Shown here: in pieces, positions 49,558 through 59,372 of the stretch
Numbering within the stretch: the first letter of the stretch is position 1
Layout of the letters: every line of letters starts with the position of its first letter
Assembly (NCBI GenBank): GCA_963792855.1
Contig: CAWBXZ010000009.1
Span: 124,001-188,000, forward strand
Direction of reading: 5' to 3'
Length of the DNA: 64,000 nucleotides
Source of the DNA: SG8-40 sp963792855
GTDB lineage: Bacteria; Pseudomonadota; Gammaproteobacteria; Burkholderiales; Eutrophovitaceae
Program-made: the position numbers and the translations under genes
Notes under the pieces: model-generated
What the model was told of the DNA's origin: nothing
The model's input: only the letters and a program-made list of their open reading frames with translations
Databases searched by the model: none

Positions 49558-51627
49558 CTACGGCTGCCGGTAAAGATGGCACACCACTACGTGCCCTTCA
49601 TCAACCACGTTCTGTCCTGGAAACGCCTTTCTGCACTCGTCGCTCGCCTGCGCACAGCGAGGGTGGAAATGGCAGCCTGACGGCGGATTGGCCGGCGACG
49701 GCAACTCGCCCTCGAGCCGGATTGCCTGGCGGCGTTTGCTTTCGTCGATCACCGGAACCGCCGACAACAAAGCGCGCGTGTACGGGTGCCGCGGATGATT
49801 GAGCACGGCATCGCGCGGCCCCCATTCCACGATACGGCCGAGATACATCACGGCAACACGCTGCGCGAGAAACTCGACCACCGAAAAGTCGTGCGTAATA
49901 AACAGGTACGACAATCTCAGGCGGCGCTGCAGTTCCTTGAGCAGGTTCAGTATTTGCGCCTGCACCGAAACATCGAGTGCGCTGGTCGGTTCGTCGCAAA
50001 TCAACAGTTTCGGGTCGACCGCGAGTGCGCGTGCGATGGCGATGCGCTGGCGTTGTCCGCCAGAAAACTCGTGCGGATAGCGTGATTTCATCTGCGCCGA
50101 CAAACCGACCCGGGATAGCAATTCATCCACCCGCTCACTGCGCCAGGCAGCGTTACCGAGTTCGAACGCCCGCAGCCCCTCGTCGACCAGCTCCGCCACC
50201 CGCATGCGTGGGTTGAGAGAGGCATACGGATCCTGAAACACAATCTGCAGGTCCTTGCGCCGGACCCGCATCTGTTCTGCGCCCAAGGCACCCAGATCAA
50301 CGCCTTCGAGCATTACGCGCCCCGCTGTGGGGGCTAACAGGCGCAGCAGCGCTTTGCCCACCGTGGTTTTCCCGCAGCCCGATTCACCCACCAGCGCCAG
50401 GCACTCCCCGTACCCGATTTGCAACGATACATCGTCAACTGCTTTTACTGTTGCGACCGTGCGTTTGAACAAGCCTCTGCGAATCGGGAAGTGTACCTTC
50501 AGTCCCTCTGCTCTCAGCAATGGCTGTTGCCCGTGCGATGGCTTTGCCGTTACAAACGGTGATGTCTCGTTCATCGGCGTCGAAGCCATGCGGGTAACAT
50601 CCGGAACGGCACCATCTGCGTTTTCTCGCTGCGATTCAGCCGCTTTCGAAATGGGCACGGCGTCTTGATATCGCACGCAACGCACACCGTGCTGATCGCT
50701 CAGCGCCACCCAGGGCGGCAAGCGGCTGTCACAAACAGGTTCGCGCAGATCGCAGCGTTGCGCAAACCGGCAGCCGGTAAACAGGTGCGTCATCGTCGGG
50801 ACGCTGCCGCGAATGACGGCCAGTTCGCCGTTGGCCGAAGCGCCCGCGGGCAGGGATTGAAGCAACTTGCGCGAATATGGATGTGCCGGGTCCTGGAAAA
50901 ATTGCTCGCGAGAGGCCTGCTCGATAATCTGCCCCGCATACATGATGCCCACCGTGTGCGCGGTCTGCGCAACCACCGCCAGGTCATGCGTGATCAACAG
51001 AATCGACATTCCTCTTTCGGCTTGCAGTTTGCGGAGCAATGCCAGCACCTGCGCCTGTATCGTGACGTCAAGCGCAGTCGTTGGTTCGTCTGCAATGAGC
51101 AATTCCGGATCGCAAGCGAGCGCCGCCGCAATCATCACCCGTTGCTTGATTCCGCCTGACAACTGAAACGGAAACTCGTCCAGCCGACGGACCGCGTCCG
51201 GAATGCCGACAGCATCGAGGAGCTCGACGCACCGCCGGCGAATCGCTGCACCGCGCAAGGGCGTGTGACGCCGCAGCACCTCGCCGATCTGCACGCCGAC
51301 GGTCAGCACGGGGTTGAGGCTGGTCCCCGGCTCCTGAAAGATCATTCCAATACGCCTGCCGCGCACCTCGCGCATGCTGGTTTCAGCAAGCTCAAACAGC
51401 TCGGTTTCGCCAAGCCGGGCCGTTCCCGACCGGATACGGCCGTTCTGCGGCAAAAGGCGCGCAATGGAAAGCGCTGTCATCGATTTGCCACATCCGGATT
51501 CGCCGACCAACGCATAGGTTTCACCCTGGTTGATCGTCATGCTTACCCCGTCAACGGCTCGCACCGGCGCTTCACCGCCAACCAGCCAGGTACTCAGATC
51601 GCGCACTTGCAGCAGAGGCAACGACAT
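49558..51627 (-). CDS. yejF: Peptide ABC transporter, fused double ATPase (YejF type)
   Basis: The protein carries two complete ATPase domains in one chain of 689 residues and drives the YejB/YejE permease. Domain 1 has GESGCGKS near residue 43, the signature LSGGIKQRVMIAAAL and Walker B ELLIADEPTTALDV. Each domain has an oligopeptide-type C-terminal extension; the first holds a Cys-bearing GCRFAQRCDLREPVC segment. A low-complexity linker of about 60 residues joins domain 2, which has GESGCGKTTVGKALL, FSGGQRQRIAIARAL and LLICDEPTSALDV, and ends with GCHFHPRCAQASDEC. The first signature has Ile-Lys instead of Gln-Arg in GGxxQR, so the two sites may not be equivalent. The start MSLPLLQ follows GGAGGAAGG. 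Confidence 0.92.
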   Translation of the reverse strand: MSLPLLQVRDLSTWLVGGEAPVRAVDGVSMTINQGETYALVGESGCGKSMTALSIARLLPQNGRIRSGTARLGETELFELAETSMREVRGRRIGMIFQEPGTSLNPVLTVGVQIGEVLRRHTPLRGAAIRRRCVELLDAVGIPDAVRRLDEFPFQLSGGIKQRVMIAAALACDPELLIADEPTTALDVTIQAQVLALLRKLQAERGMSILLITHDLAVVAQTAHTVGIMYAGQIIEQASREQFFQDPAHPYSRKLLQSLPAGASANGELAVIRGSVPTMTHLFTGCRFAQRCDLREPVCDSRLPPWVALSDQHGVRCVRYQDAVPISKAAESQRENADGAVPDVTRMASTPMNETSPFVTAKPSHGQQPLLRAEGLKVHFPIRRGLFKRTVATVKAVDDVSLQIGYGECLALVGESGCGKTTVGKALLRLLAPTAGRVMLEGVDLGALGAEQMRVRRKDLQIVFQDPYASLNPRMRVAELVDEGLRAFELGNAAWRSERVDELLSRVGLSAQMKSRYPHEFSGGQRQRIAIARALAVDPKLLICDEPTSALDVSVQAQILNLLKELQRRLRLSYLFITHDFSVVEFLAQRVAVMYLGRIVEWGPRDAVLNHPRHPYTRALLSAVPVIDESKRRQAIRLEGELPSPANPPSGCHFHPRCAQASDECRKAFPGQNVVDEGHVVVCHLYRQP

Positions 51628-51727
51628 TACGCAGCCTTCCTCCGCCAAACGGCCGTATCTCGCACGCACGCGAGAACCGTGTTGCGCCAACAGAATGCAA
51701 ACGAACTTCGGAAACGGGCTTGCTCGT

Positions 51728-53155
51728 TCATCCCTGTTCCCTGCCATTGTCATTCACGCGCGGATCGAAGGCATCACGTACTGCGTCGGCAAAAAGATTG
51801 GCCGACAACACCATCATCAGCATGAACACAAACGCCGAGGCGAGTGACCACCACACCATCGGTTCACGTGCCATTTCAAGCCGCGCTGCGTTGATCATGT
51901 TGCCAAAACTGGTCATGGTCGGATCGACACCAACGCCGACATACGAAAGAACGGCCTCGGCCAGTACCAGGCCGGAAAAATCCATTACCACCGCAATCAG
52001 GATGATGTGCATCACATTGGGAAGAATATGGCGGCTGATAACCGAGACGTGTGAGACGCCGAAAGCGTGGGCCGCCTGAACATACTCCTGCTCTCTGAGT
52101 TTCAGAGTCTCGCCGCGCAGCAACCGGCACAAACCGGTCCAACTCGTCACACCAAGAATCAGGCAAAGAAACAACAACCGGAGATCCTGACGCTGCTCGA
52201 TCGTGTCGAACATTTCCGGGTGCGTGCCCATGTAGACCTGCAGCATCAGCACCGCGGCAGCAATCAACAGAACACCAGGGATCGAATTCAGCGTCGTGTA
52301 GATGTACTGGATGATGTCATCCACCCAACCGCGGAAATATCCGGCCATGATGCCCAGCGCGGTCGCCAGCGGCAACATGACCAGCGTCGATAGCGTGGCA
52401 ATCAAAAGCCCTGTGCGGATGCTTTTCAGGGTGAGATAGAACACGTCCTGTCCAACCTTGTCCGTGCCAAGCACGTGGTATTTGGTGGACAGCACGGCCA
52501 TAGGGGCAAGCAGCAGGATCAGGACTCCGGCACTGCACAAAATGGCGCGCCACGGCACCGGTTCAAGACCATGCCAGATGGCATGCCACGACCCGGTGAA
52601 ACTGCGCTGGCTACGCCGCGCCACCAGTACGGTGATGGTGAACGCCAGCACATTCCATACGATCGCCGCCACGCCGAGTCCTGCGACTGCGGTTCGCAAC
52701 ACATCAGTGCGCCATTCCGAGTCCGGATCCGACAGGTGGGCACCACCATATCGGAGCCGGGGATAGGTGCGCACGCGCGCTCCGTCGGCAAGCTCGACCG
52801 TTTCCTTTGCAAACAGATGCGTTGCAAGCGGCGCCGAGTAGGTCTTTTCGGTACGGGTGCGCAGTGGTCCTACAATCGCATCGAGCAGACTGCGCGTCTG
52901 GACACCGAATTGGGCCTGTTGGGACGAATTATCTGCCGCAATGCGCTCCCGGAAGTGCATCGAATCGAGCAGACCGACTATGAGGAAAAACCCGATGAAA
53001 ACCAGCGACGCCATCCCTCGGCTGCTTCCGGCGAGCTTGCGCCATGGCCGCAGCAAGTGCGGGCGCGCGCGCGCATGCCACCAGACTGCAATGGCAGTTG
53101 CAAGCAGCATAAACAACAACGCATCGGTCCACAGAACGACGGGTTTGAAGGGCAT
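51728..53155 (-). CDS. yejE: Peptide ABC transporter permease (YejE type)
   Basis: This 475-residue inner-membrane protein begins MPFKPVVLWTDALLFML. Several N-terminal helices come first, then a periplasmic stretch (about 75-170) with the HLFAKETVELADGARV segment. The conserved permease module follows, with the HVLGTDKVGQDVFYLTLKSI motif near residue 240 and the EAA loop region EYVQAAHAFGVSHVSVISRH near 360. Length and HVLGTDxxGxDV are typical of the OppC/YejE group. Its ATG overlaps the yejB stop by one base (TGATG). Confidence 0.92.
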   Translation of the reverse strand: MPFKPVVLWTDALLFMLLATAIAVWWHARARPHLLRPWRKLAGSSRGMASLVFIGFFLIVGLLDSMHFRERIAADNSSQQAQFGVQTRSLLDAIVGPLRTRTEKTYSAPLATHLFAKETVELADGARVRTYPRLRYGGAHLSDPDSEWRTDVLRTAVAGLGVAAIVWNVLAFTITVLVARRSQRSFTGSWHAIWHGLEPVPWRAILCSAGVLILLLAPMAVLSTKYHVLGTDKVGQDVFYLTLKSIRTGLLIATLSTLVMLPLATALGIMAGYFRGWVDDIIQYIYTTLNSIPGVLLIAAAVLMLQVYMGTHPEMFDTIEQRQDLRLLFLCLILGVTSWTGLCRLLRGETLKLREQEYVQAAHAFGVSHVSVISRHILPNVMHIILIAVVMDFSGLVLAEAVLSYVGVGVDPTMTSFGNMINAARLEMAREPMVWWSLASAFVFMLMMVLSANLFADAVRDAFDPRVNDNGREQG

Positions 53156-54133
53156 CAATCCAGCCTCACCCTGGGATCGACCAGCGTGTAAGCGACATCG
53201 GTCATTATCAACCCGATGATGTAGAGAATCGATCCGAGGAACACCATCGCACGGACGATGCCATAGTCCTGGTTATTGATCGCCTCGATGGTGTAGCTTC
53301 CAAGACCGGGAATGGAAAAGAAACGATTCCATGATCAGGCTGCCCAGGAACAGGCTGGGAATGATCACCACGACCCCGGTCAGTATCGGAATCATGGCGT
53401 TGTGCAAGACATGCCGGAAAAGAACGCGAGTTTCCGAAAGCCCCTTGGCGCGCGCGGTGCGCACATAATCCTTGTTGATTTCCTCGATAAATATGGTGCG
53501 GTACCAGCGTGCGTTCGCTCCGGCACTGCTGACAATGCCGATCGCGACCGGCAATGCCAGAAACTTGAATGCCCCGACACCCTCGCCAAAGCCCGAAATC
53601 GGCACCAGATGCCAGAGCTTGCTGATCAGGTACTGACCACCGATGATGTAGAACAAACTGGAAATCGACATGGCGGCAACACACAGGATCACTCCGGACA
53701 CGTCGACGTACGTTGCCCTGAAGAAAGCAAGTACGAGCGCAAACGTAATGTAGAACGCCAGTCCGACAAGAAACGTCGGGGCCGCGATCGCAAGGCTTGG
53801 CCACATGCGCGTGCGAATTTCCTGCGCGATGTCGCGGCCGTCATCGCCGACCCCGAAATCCAGGACGAACATGCTTGCCGACTTGGTAAAAAATATCGTA
53901 TCGGTGAACTTGTCGGTTCCCGTCGCTGCGTGATTGTAAAAATGAGGCCTGTCGTAGCCCTTGTCGCGCTTCCACCTCTCGATCGACTCTTCCGTCACGC
54001 GCTTGCCGCCAAGGGCGAGACGCGCCATGTCGTCCGGGCTGTTGACGAAGAAGAACAGTGCAAAAGTGATGAGGTTGACACCCAGCAGAATGGGAATTGC
54101 GTAGAGAATGCGCCGAACAAGATACGCAGTCAT
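53155..54133 (-). CDS. yejB: Peptide ABC transporter permease (YejB type), one frameshift
   Basis: The product is an inner-membrane permease of about 326 residues starting MTAYLVRRILYAIPILLGVN, the usual OppB/YejB opening. It has a substrate-channel loop (residues 60-120, GYDRPHFYNHAATGTDKF) and the EAA motif EINKDYVRTARAKGLSETRV near 236. At about 53327 one extra base in TTTCTTTT ends the frame at 53273. Restored, it continues FSIPGLGSYTIEAINNQDYG and GLIMTDVAYTLVDPRVRLD to a TGA at 53155. The start overlaps the yejA stop (ATGA). Confidence 0.92.
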
Positions 54134-56349
54134 GACATGGGCCCGGTGTGCGTGCGCCGTTCCGTATCTGCGCGCTGGGCCAGATATTTTTGCCTGGCGA
54201 TGCCGCGTTCGCGCCGCCGCCAGGCAATGGCAGCCGGCGCCATGCCTCCCATTGCCAACACTACGAGTAACAACAGCGGCCAATAAACCGGCCTGTTCCA
54301 TTCATCGCGGCGCTTTTCGCGCTGGGCGGCGTCCACCCGCTGATACTTCAGTTCATTGTTCGCCATGGTATTGGGCTTGATGTTGTAAACCCAGCCATGC
54401 GCCAGATTGTAGTCGGCAGGATGAAAACCGAATGCCCATGGCGCATCCCGCTGCACGACTGCAATCATGCGATCGATAATATCCTGCCTCTCCGGGCCGT
54501 TATCCATGTTGCGCATCTGTTCGAACAAGCGGTCGAACTCGGAGCTTGCATAATTCGAAGCGTTCTCGCCGCTGCCTTTTGCCCGCGACTGCGGACCGTG
54601 CAACAGAAACATGAAGTTTTCGGGATCCGGATAATCGGCGTTCCAGCCGAGAACATACAGCTGGGCGCTGCCGTTACGCAGCTTCTCCTGAAAACGGTTC
54701 AGGTCCGTCGCGCGAACCACAAGCTGCACGTCAATCTTGCGCAACTGCTTGGTAAACCAGTCTGCCCGGGACTTGGCCTCGGGTCCCACCAGCGTCGTGT
54801 CAAGATACAAGGTCAACGGCTTTCCCGTCTTTTCGTCTATGCCGTTTGGATACCCTGCTTCCTCGAGCAAGCGCCTGGCAGCTTCAACAGGTTTTCGCTT
54901 CGCTTGCCCGCCAACCCAGTCGTAAACGTATGGATTGATACCTGCTTCCCCGTCCCGGTGACCGAATATCCCGGGCGGCAGCGGACTTTGCGCAGGTATG
55001 CCACGGCCGTTGCGAAAAATGGAAACCAGCTCCTCCATGTCAACGGCGATAGACACGGCCTGGCGCAACTTGCGGGCACGCTCTTCGAGCCCACCAATGA
55101 CAGGATCGAGCATGTTGAAGCCGAGATAAATCGTTGTCGAGGAAACCGAGGTGTGCAGCACGATGTCCCGCTCACGAAGCTCATCGGTCAATCCGACTTC
55201 TCCGGTACTGCTCATGGACACAGTCTGATCAAAGCTGTCGGAGCTGATATCGGAAAGGTCGTAATAGCCTTGTAGAAACTTGTTCCAGTAAGGGATGCTC
55301 TCCTTCTCGAGGCTGTATACGACCTTGTCTATGAAAGGCATTTCCTTGCCCGCGTCGTTGAGCAATCCGGCCGCGGCGTCCCCGGCCTCGCCCTCGGTCG
55401 GATAGAACTCACCGCCAAAATTCGGGTTGCGTTCCAGCACCATCACACGATTGGGATCGTTGACACTAAGCATGTATGGCCCGGTACCAACCGGATACCA
55501 GTCGAGGGATATGTTTGCCGGCATACCCGGCTGCCGGTAGAAACGCTCGGCCTCATGCGGGACCGGAGCAAAGAATGGCATCGCCAGCCAGTACAGGAAC
55601 TGGGGATACTTGCCGCGCACGTCGATCGTGTATCGGTAACGGTCTGTCGCTTTTACTCCGCTTATGTCGAAGCGGTCGAGGTCAAGGTAGGCGCGGCTCA
55701 CACCCGTTGCCGCAAGCTTTTCCAGTTCAGCGGCATAGACGTCGAGACCGACGATGTAGCCCTTCATCAGCCCGAAGATCGGAGAATGCAGGGCGGGATG
55801 CGCCAGCCGTTTGATCTGGTACACGTAGTCGGCTGCCACCAGCTCACGCGTTGCGCTGCGCTCAAAATCAGCGAGGCTGCGGTAGCGCTGGAGCTGCTCC
55901 CCGGACAAGCCCATATAAAGTGGCTGGCCGCCCGTATCAACGGCAAAGGCCGGGTGCGGTTGGTACAGGATGCCTGGGCGAATGCTGATTTCGTAGCGGG
56001 TATACGCCACCTCGGAAGACGGCGCCTGTGCCGGCACTACTTCGTCACCCGGGCCGTAATAAGTCACACGGGGCATCGCCGCCGCTGCGAAGGGAATCAG
56101 TTGGTACGGGCGCTTCAGGTAGTGGTATTGCAACGGCGGCATGTAGATCTGCGCCGTGAATCGTATTTCGTTTTCAAAATACGACTGCACCGGATCGAGG
56201 TGCTTGGGGCGCTCGTTGAAAAACGAGTACATGATGTTCTTGCCGCGTTGATGATCCGGATAAGGGTTGTTCAACGCGCCCTGGCCACAGGCCGTGAGAA
56301 GGCCGACGGTCAGCAGGATTGGCAGCAGGGCTCGCGTCCGGGGATTCAT
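54130..56349 (-). CDS. yejA: Peptide ABC transporter substrate-binding lipoprotein (YejA type) with C-terminal membrane helix
   Basis: The 739-residue solute-binding protein (family SBP_bac_5) starts MNPRTRALLPILLTVGLLTA with a lipobox Cys (LTAC) near residue 21, so it is probably lipid-anchored. The binding domain shows YELISIRPGI-like strands (RYEISIRPGILYQPHPAF), WYPVGTGPYMLSVNDPNRVM near 310 and LYVLGWNADYPDPENFMFLL near 595. After the domain comes a membrane helix (PVYWPLLLLVVLAMGGMAPA, about 685-705) and a basic tail, which E. coli YejA lacks. Two anchors on one binding protein are unusual and would hold it at the permease. It is the first gene of yejABEF; the promoter region is the 100 bases shared with fabI. 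Confidence 0.9.
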   Translation of the reverse strand: MNPRTRALLPILLTVGLLTACGQGALNNPYPDHQRGKNIMYSFFNERPKHLDPVQSYFENEIRFTAQIYMPPLQYHYLKRPYQLIPFAAAAMPRVTYYGPGDEVVPAQAPSSEVAYTRYEISIRPGILYQPHPAFAVDTGGQPLYMGLSGEQLQRYRSLADFERSATRELVAADYVYQIKRLAHPALHSPIFGLMKGYIVGLDVYAAELEKLAATGVSRAYLDLDRFDISGVKATDRYRYTIDVRGKYPQFLYWLAMPFFAPVPHEAERFYRQPGMPANISLDWYPVGTGPYMLSVNDPNRVMVLERNPNFGGEFYPTEGEAGDAAAGLLNDAGKEMPFIDKVVYSLEKESIPYWNKFLQGYYDLSDISSDSFDQTVSMSSTGEVGLTDELRERDIVLHTSVSSTTIYLGFNMLDPVIGGLEERARKLRQAVSIAVDMEELVSIFRNGRGIPAQSPLPPGIFGHRDGEAGINPYVYDWVGGQAKRKPVEAARRLLEEAGYPNGIDEKTGKPLTLYLDTTLVGPEAKSRADWFTKQLRKIDVQLVVRATDLNRFQEKLRNGSAQLYVLGWNADYPDPENFMFLLHGPQSRAKGSGENASNYASSEFDRLFEQMRNMDNGPERQDIIDRMIAVVQRDAPWAFGFHPADYNLAHGWVYNIKPNTMANNELKYQRVDAAQREKRRDEWNRPVYWPLLLLVVLAMGGMAPAAIAWRRRERGIARQKYLAQRADTERRTHTGPMS

Positions 56350-56419
56350 AACCCCGAGTCTAACCCGGCTGTTCAGCCTTACCCAGGTCACAACCATCAG
56401 GTTACGCGGCACCATTCGC

Positions 56420-56425
56420 TATAAT
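56420..56425 (+). promoter_or_regulatory. -10 element (TATAAT) upstream of fabI
   Basis: A perfect TATAAT lies 26 bases before the fabI ATG. No good -35 hexamer is seen at 16-18 bases, so the promoter may rely on an activator, or the match may be partial. Confidence 0.5.
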
Positions 56426-56451
56426 TCGCGCTTTAAACCGGGGTAGGCATC

Positions 56452-57243
56452 ATGGGATTTCTAAACAACAAGAAGATTCTCGTTACCGGGCTGCTCAGCA
56501 ACCGGTCAATCGCCTACGGCATTGCCAAGGCCGCCAGGCGTGAAGGTGCGGAACTGGCTTTCAGTTACGCCGGCGGGGACAAGATAAGGGATCGCGTGGT
56601 CCAGCTCGCATCCGACTTCGAATGCGACCTGGTACTGCCCTGCGATGTCGCTGACGACGGCGAGATCGACGCATTGTTCGCCGCCCTGAAGGACAAGTGG
56701 GGCGGCCTTGACGGCCTTGTTCATTCGATTGCCTTCGCTCCGCGCGAGGCACTGGCGGGCGATTATCTTGAATCCGTCAACCGCGAAGCGTTCCGCATCG
56801 CGCACGACATCAGCTCGTACAGTCTGGCGGCACTGGCCAAGGCAGCGCTGCCGCTGATGGAGGGACGGCAGGCCAGTCTGGTGACCATGACCTACCTGGG
56901 CGCCGAGCGTGCGTTTCCCAGCTACAACGTCATGGGCCCTGCAAAAGCCAGTCTCGAGGCCAACGTACGGTACCTGTCGCAAAGCCTGGGGCCGCGTGGC
57001 ATTCGCGTCAACGCGATTTCGGCCGGACCGATCAAGACGCTGGCGGCTGCCGGTATCGGCAGCTTCGGCAAATTGCTAGCCTTCAGCGAGAAACTTGCTC
57101 CGCTGCGCCGGAATGTGACCACTGATGAAGTCGGTAACGTCGCCGCCTTTCTGCTGAGCGACCTCTCGAGCGGCGTGACAGGTGAAGTTACCTTTGTGGA
57201 TGCCGGCTTTAACATCGCCGGCGCGGCACCATTTGAAGATTAA
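56452..57243 (+). CDS. fabI: Enoyl-[acyl-carrier-protein] reductase (NADH)
   Basis: FabI reduces the enoyl-ACP double bond in each cycle of fatty acid elongation. The 263-residue short-chain dehydrogenase has the FabI-specific nucleotide motif LVTGLLSNRSIAYGIAKAAR (residues 10-29) and LVHSIAFAPREALAGDYLES. The catalytic Tyr-x6-Lys is in FPSYNVMGPAKASLEANVRY. The substrate-binding loop SAGPIKTLAAAGIGSFGKLL is also present. Its length is the same as E. coli FabI. GGGGTAGG precedes the ATG. A 17-bp duplication follows over the stop codon, then a terminator. It is divergent from yejA. Confidence 0.96.
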   Translation: MGFLNNKKILVTGLLSNRSIAYGIAKAARREGAELAFSYAGGDKIRDRVVQLASDFECDLVLPCDVADDGEIDALFAALKDKWGGLDGLVHSIAFAPREALAGDYLESVNREAFRIAHDISSYSLAALAKAALPLMEGRQASLVTMTYLGAERAFPSYNVMGPAKASLEANVRYLSQSLGPRGIRVNAISAGPIKTLAAAGIGSFGKLLAFSEKLAPLRRNVTTDEVGNVAAFLLSDLSSGVTGEVTFVDAGFNIAGAAPFED

Positions 57244-57264
57244 GGCGATTTGAAGATTAAGGCG
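57231..57264 (+). repeat. 17-bp tandem duplication across the fabI stop codon
   Basis: ATTTGAAGATTAAGGCG occurs at 57231-57247 and again at 57248-57264. The first copy contains the last two codons and the TAA of fabI; the second is an untranslated duplicate. Confidence 0.95.
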
Positions 57265-57266
57265 AT

Positions 57267-57292
57267 GGCGGTCCGCGTGTGACCGCCCTTTT
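57267..57292 (+). terminator. Rho-independent terminator after fabI
   Basis: A 7-bp stem, GGCGGTC/GACCGCC, has a CGCGTGT loop and is followed by CTTTT. It lies 24 bases after the fabI stop. Confidence 0.75.
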
Positions 57293-57376
57293 CCTGCCTA
57301 CATTCCTTGCCGCGAATCGCTCAGAGCGGCAGCAAAATCACATCGCCCATGCCCGGACAGGCTTGCCCTGACCAGC

Positions 57377-59287
57377 TCACTGCTGGGGGGCGAGCCTTTC
57401 TTCATTGACTTTGACCTCGGAGCGCTCTCGCAGATTTTTTACAAAAGCAGAATACTGTTCCTGCTCCGCCAACTGAGAGAGCTGGCGCGTAGCGGTTTGC
57501 ACTTCATCGGGGGAAACGGACTCGACGTCACGCACTTTGGTGATCCGGTAGATCACATAGCGCCCGTCATCGACACTGACACCTGCGTAGGCCGGCAACT
57601 CTTTGGCGTCGGCGCTGAACACCGCGCGTGCGCCCTCGGGATGGAGTCCCTGGCGGCGTTGCAGCGTCACCATTCCCGGCTTGGACCACTTGAGACCACT
57701 CAGGCGCTCTCCACTCCTCAGCTTTTCAAGTATTGCCTCGCCTTCCTGCTTTGCTATCTCGACCGCCCGTTCCGTCTTGAGGAAATCAACGATGTCCTTT
57801 GACACGTCCTCGAACGGCATGTCGGCCGAGGGAGCGTGCTCGATGACACGCGCAGACAACAGCGCATTCGGTTGTACTTCGATTGCCTGGGTATTCCGCT
57901 TGTCCTCGAGCGACTCCGTCGAGAACACGGCCTCCAATAGCCCCGGGTTATTCAACAGGGGGTTCATGCCACCGCCCGAAGGACTGATCCAGTCACTGGT
58001 TTGGATCGACAGATTTAGCTCGTCTGCCGTCGGTTTGAGGCTGTCGTATTCGGTGTAAACGAGATCGGTAAATGTCTGTGCCGCCCGCAGATACGCGTCC
58101 TGAACCTGGCCTTCCCGCACCTCCTTGAGCAAGCGTTCCCTGACCTGGTCGAAAGGCGTCGTCTTGACGGGTTTCACCTGGTCGACCCGGATGATGTGGT
58201 AGCCATACTGCGTCTGGACCGGAGCACTGATGTCGCCGACATTGAGCGCAAACGCGGCGTCCTCGAACTCCTTGACCATGAATCCGCGCTGAAACAATCC
58301 GAGGTCACCTCCTTGTTCGGCGGAGCCCGGGTCTTGCGAATTCGCGCGCGCCAGTTCTCCGAACCGTTGAGGTGCATCCTGCAACTGTTGATGAAGCTCG
58401 TCGGCCCTGGCCTTCGCCGCCGACTTCTCCTCGTCGCTCGCGTCTGCCCCCACGGCGATCAGTATGTGGCTCGCACGACGCTCCTCGGCCGTTTGAAATT
58501 CGGCAATGCGTTCGTTGTAGACCCGTCTGAGTTCCTCTTCGGAAACCTCCACGGATGCCGCCGCGACTTCCGGCGTCAATACGATGTATTCGACTTTGGC
58601 ACGCTCGGGGATCTGGAACAGCGCCTTGTTTTCATCAAAGTACTTGCGCGCGTCTTCTTCGCTCACTTCGACTTTGGCCCGGAAGTCCGCCGGAGACATC
58701 AGCAGCTGGCTTACTTCACGTTCCTGGCCACGTAGACGAACCAGTCGCTCCACGACCGTTTCGGGCATGAACGCCGACCCCGCCACCGACTCGCGTATCC
58801 GGGACAGAAGGATTTCCTGTTCAATCTGGTTCTCGAATGCCGCCGGCGTGAGATTTTGTGCACGCAGCAGTTGCTCGTAGCGTTCGACCGAAAACTTGCC
58901 GTCCTGACCATAGAACGCCTGCACCCCCATGATCTCGTTACGCAGTTCTTCGACCGACACGGACATGCCGGACGTGCTCGCGTAGCCGAGCAACAATCGG
59001 CGCTGAATGAGGTCCTCCAGCACCGCACGCCTGAATTCCGGCGAATTGAGGTACGCAGTCATTTGCTGGTTTTGCTGCTGAGCCTGCTGGCGAACCATGT
59101 CCTGGGCCTCGCGGAGGCTCTGGGCGAATTCCTGTGCTGAAATCGACGTATCACCGATCTTTGCCACCTCATTGACGGCACCGCCACCACTGAAATACGA
59201 ATCCACCCCGAAAAATGCAAAAGTAAGGATGATCAATCCGAGGACGACGTAGACTAGCAGCCTGTTTTTGGTTACCAAATCGAACAT
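57377..59287 (-). CDS. ppiD: Periplasmic folding chaperone / peptidyl-prolyl isomerase PpiD
   Basis: This 636-residue SurA-type chaperone is anchored in the inner membrane and helps secreted proteins fold as they leave the translocon. The N-terminal anchor is LLVYVVLGLIILTFAFFGVD (residues 9-28). The SurA-N chaperone domain follows (VAKIGDTSISAQEFAQSLRE, then the RLLLGYASTSGMSVS region). One parvulin domain is near 265-370, with RRASHILIAVG, ARANSQDPGSAEQGGDLGLF and YGYHIIRVDQVK. A second, weaker rotamase-like region lies near the C-terminus. Length matches E. coli PpiD (623). The clpX-lon-hupB-ppiD order is standard; here two tRNAs sit between hupB and ppiD. Confidence 0.95.
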   Translation of the reverse strand: MFDLVTKNRLLVYVVLGLIILTFAFFGVDSYFSGGGAVNEVAKIGDTSISAQEFAQSLREAQDMVRQQAQQQNQQMTAYLNSPEFRRAVLEDLIQRRLLLGYASTSGMSVSVEELRNEIMGVQAFYGQDGKFSVERYEQLLRAQNLTPAAFENQIEQEILLSRIRESVAGSAFMPETVVERLVRLRGQEREVSQLLMSPADFRAKVEVSEEDARKYFDENKALFQIPERAKVEYIVLTPEVAAASVEVSEEELRRVYNERIAEFQTAEERRASHILIAVGADASDEEKSAAKARADELHQQLQDAPQRFGELARANSQDPGSAEQGGDLGLFQRGFMVKEFEDAAFALNVGDISAPVQTQYGYHIIRVDQVKPVKTTPFDQVRERLLKEVREGQVQDAYLRAAQTFTDLVYTEYDSLKPTADELNLSIQTSDWISPSGGGMNPLLNNPGLLEAVFSTESLEDKRNTQAIEVQPNALLSARVIEHAPSADMPFEDVSKDIVDFLKTERAVEIAKQEGEAILEKLRSGERLSGLKWSKPGMVTLQRRQGLHPEGARAVFSADAKELPAYAGVSVDDGRYVIYRITKVRDVESVSPDEVQTATRQLSQLAEQEQYSAFVKNLRERSEVKVNEERLAPQQ

Positions 59288-59337
59288 GTTTCACCCAATC
59301 GAAAAAACTCTTCCAGCAGCGAAGTAACGGCAACAAC

Positions 59338-59361
59338 AAAAAAGGCGAACTCTCGTTCGCC
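59338..59361 (-). terminator. Rho-independent terminator after tRNA-Val/tRNA-Asp
   Basis: On the reverse strand the stem GGCGAAC/GTTCGCC with a GAGA loop is followed by TTTTTT. It lies 12 bases past the tRNA-Asp 3' end and 51 bases before the ppiD start. Confidence 0.85.
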
Positions 59362-59372
59362 TTCTCTGGGTC

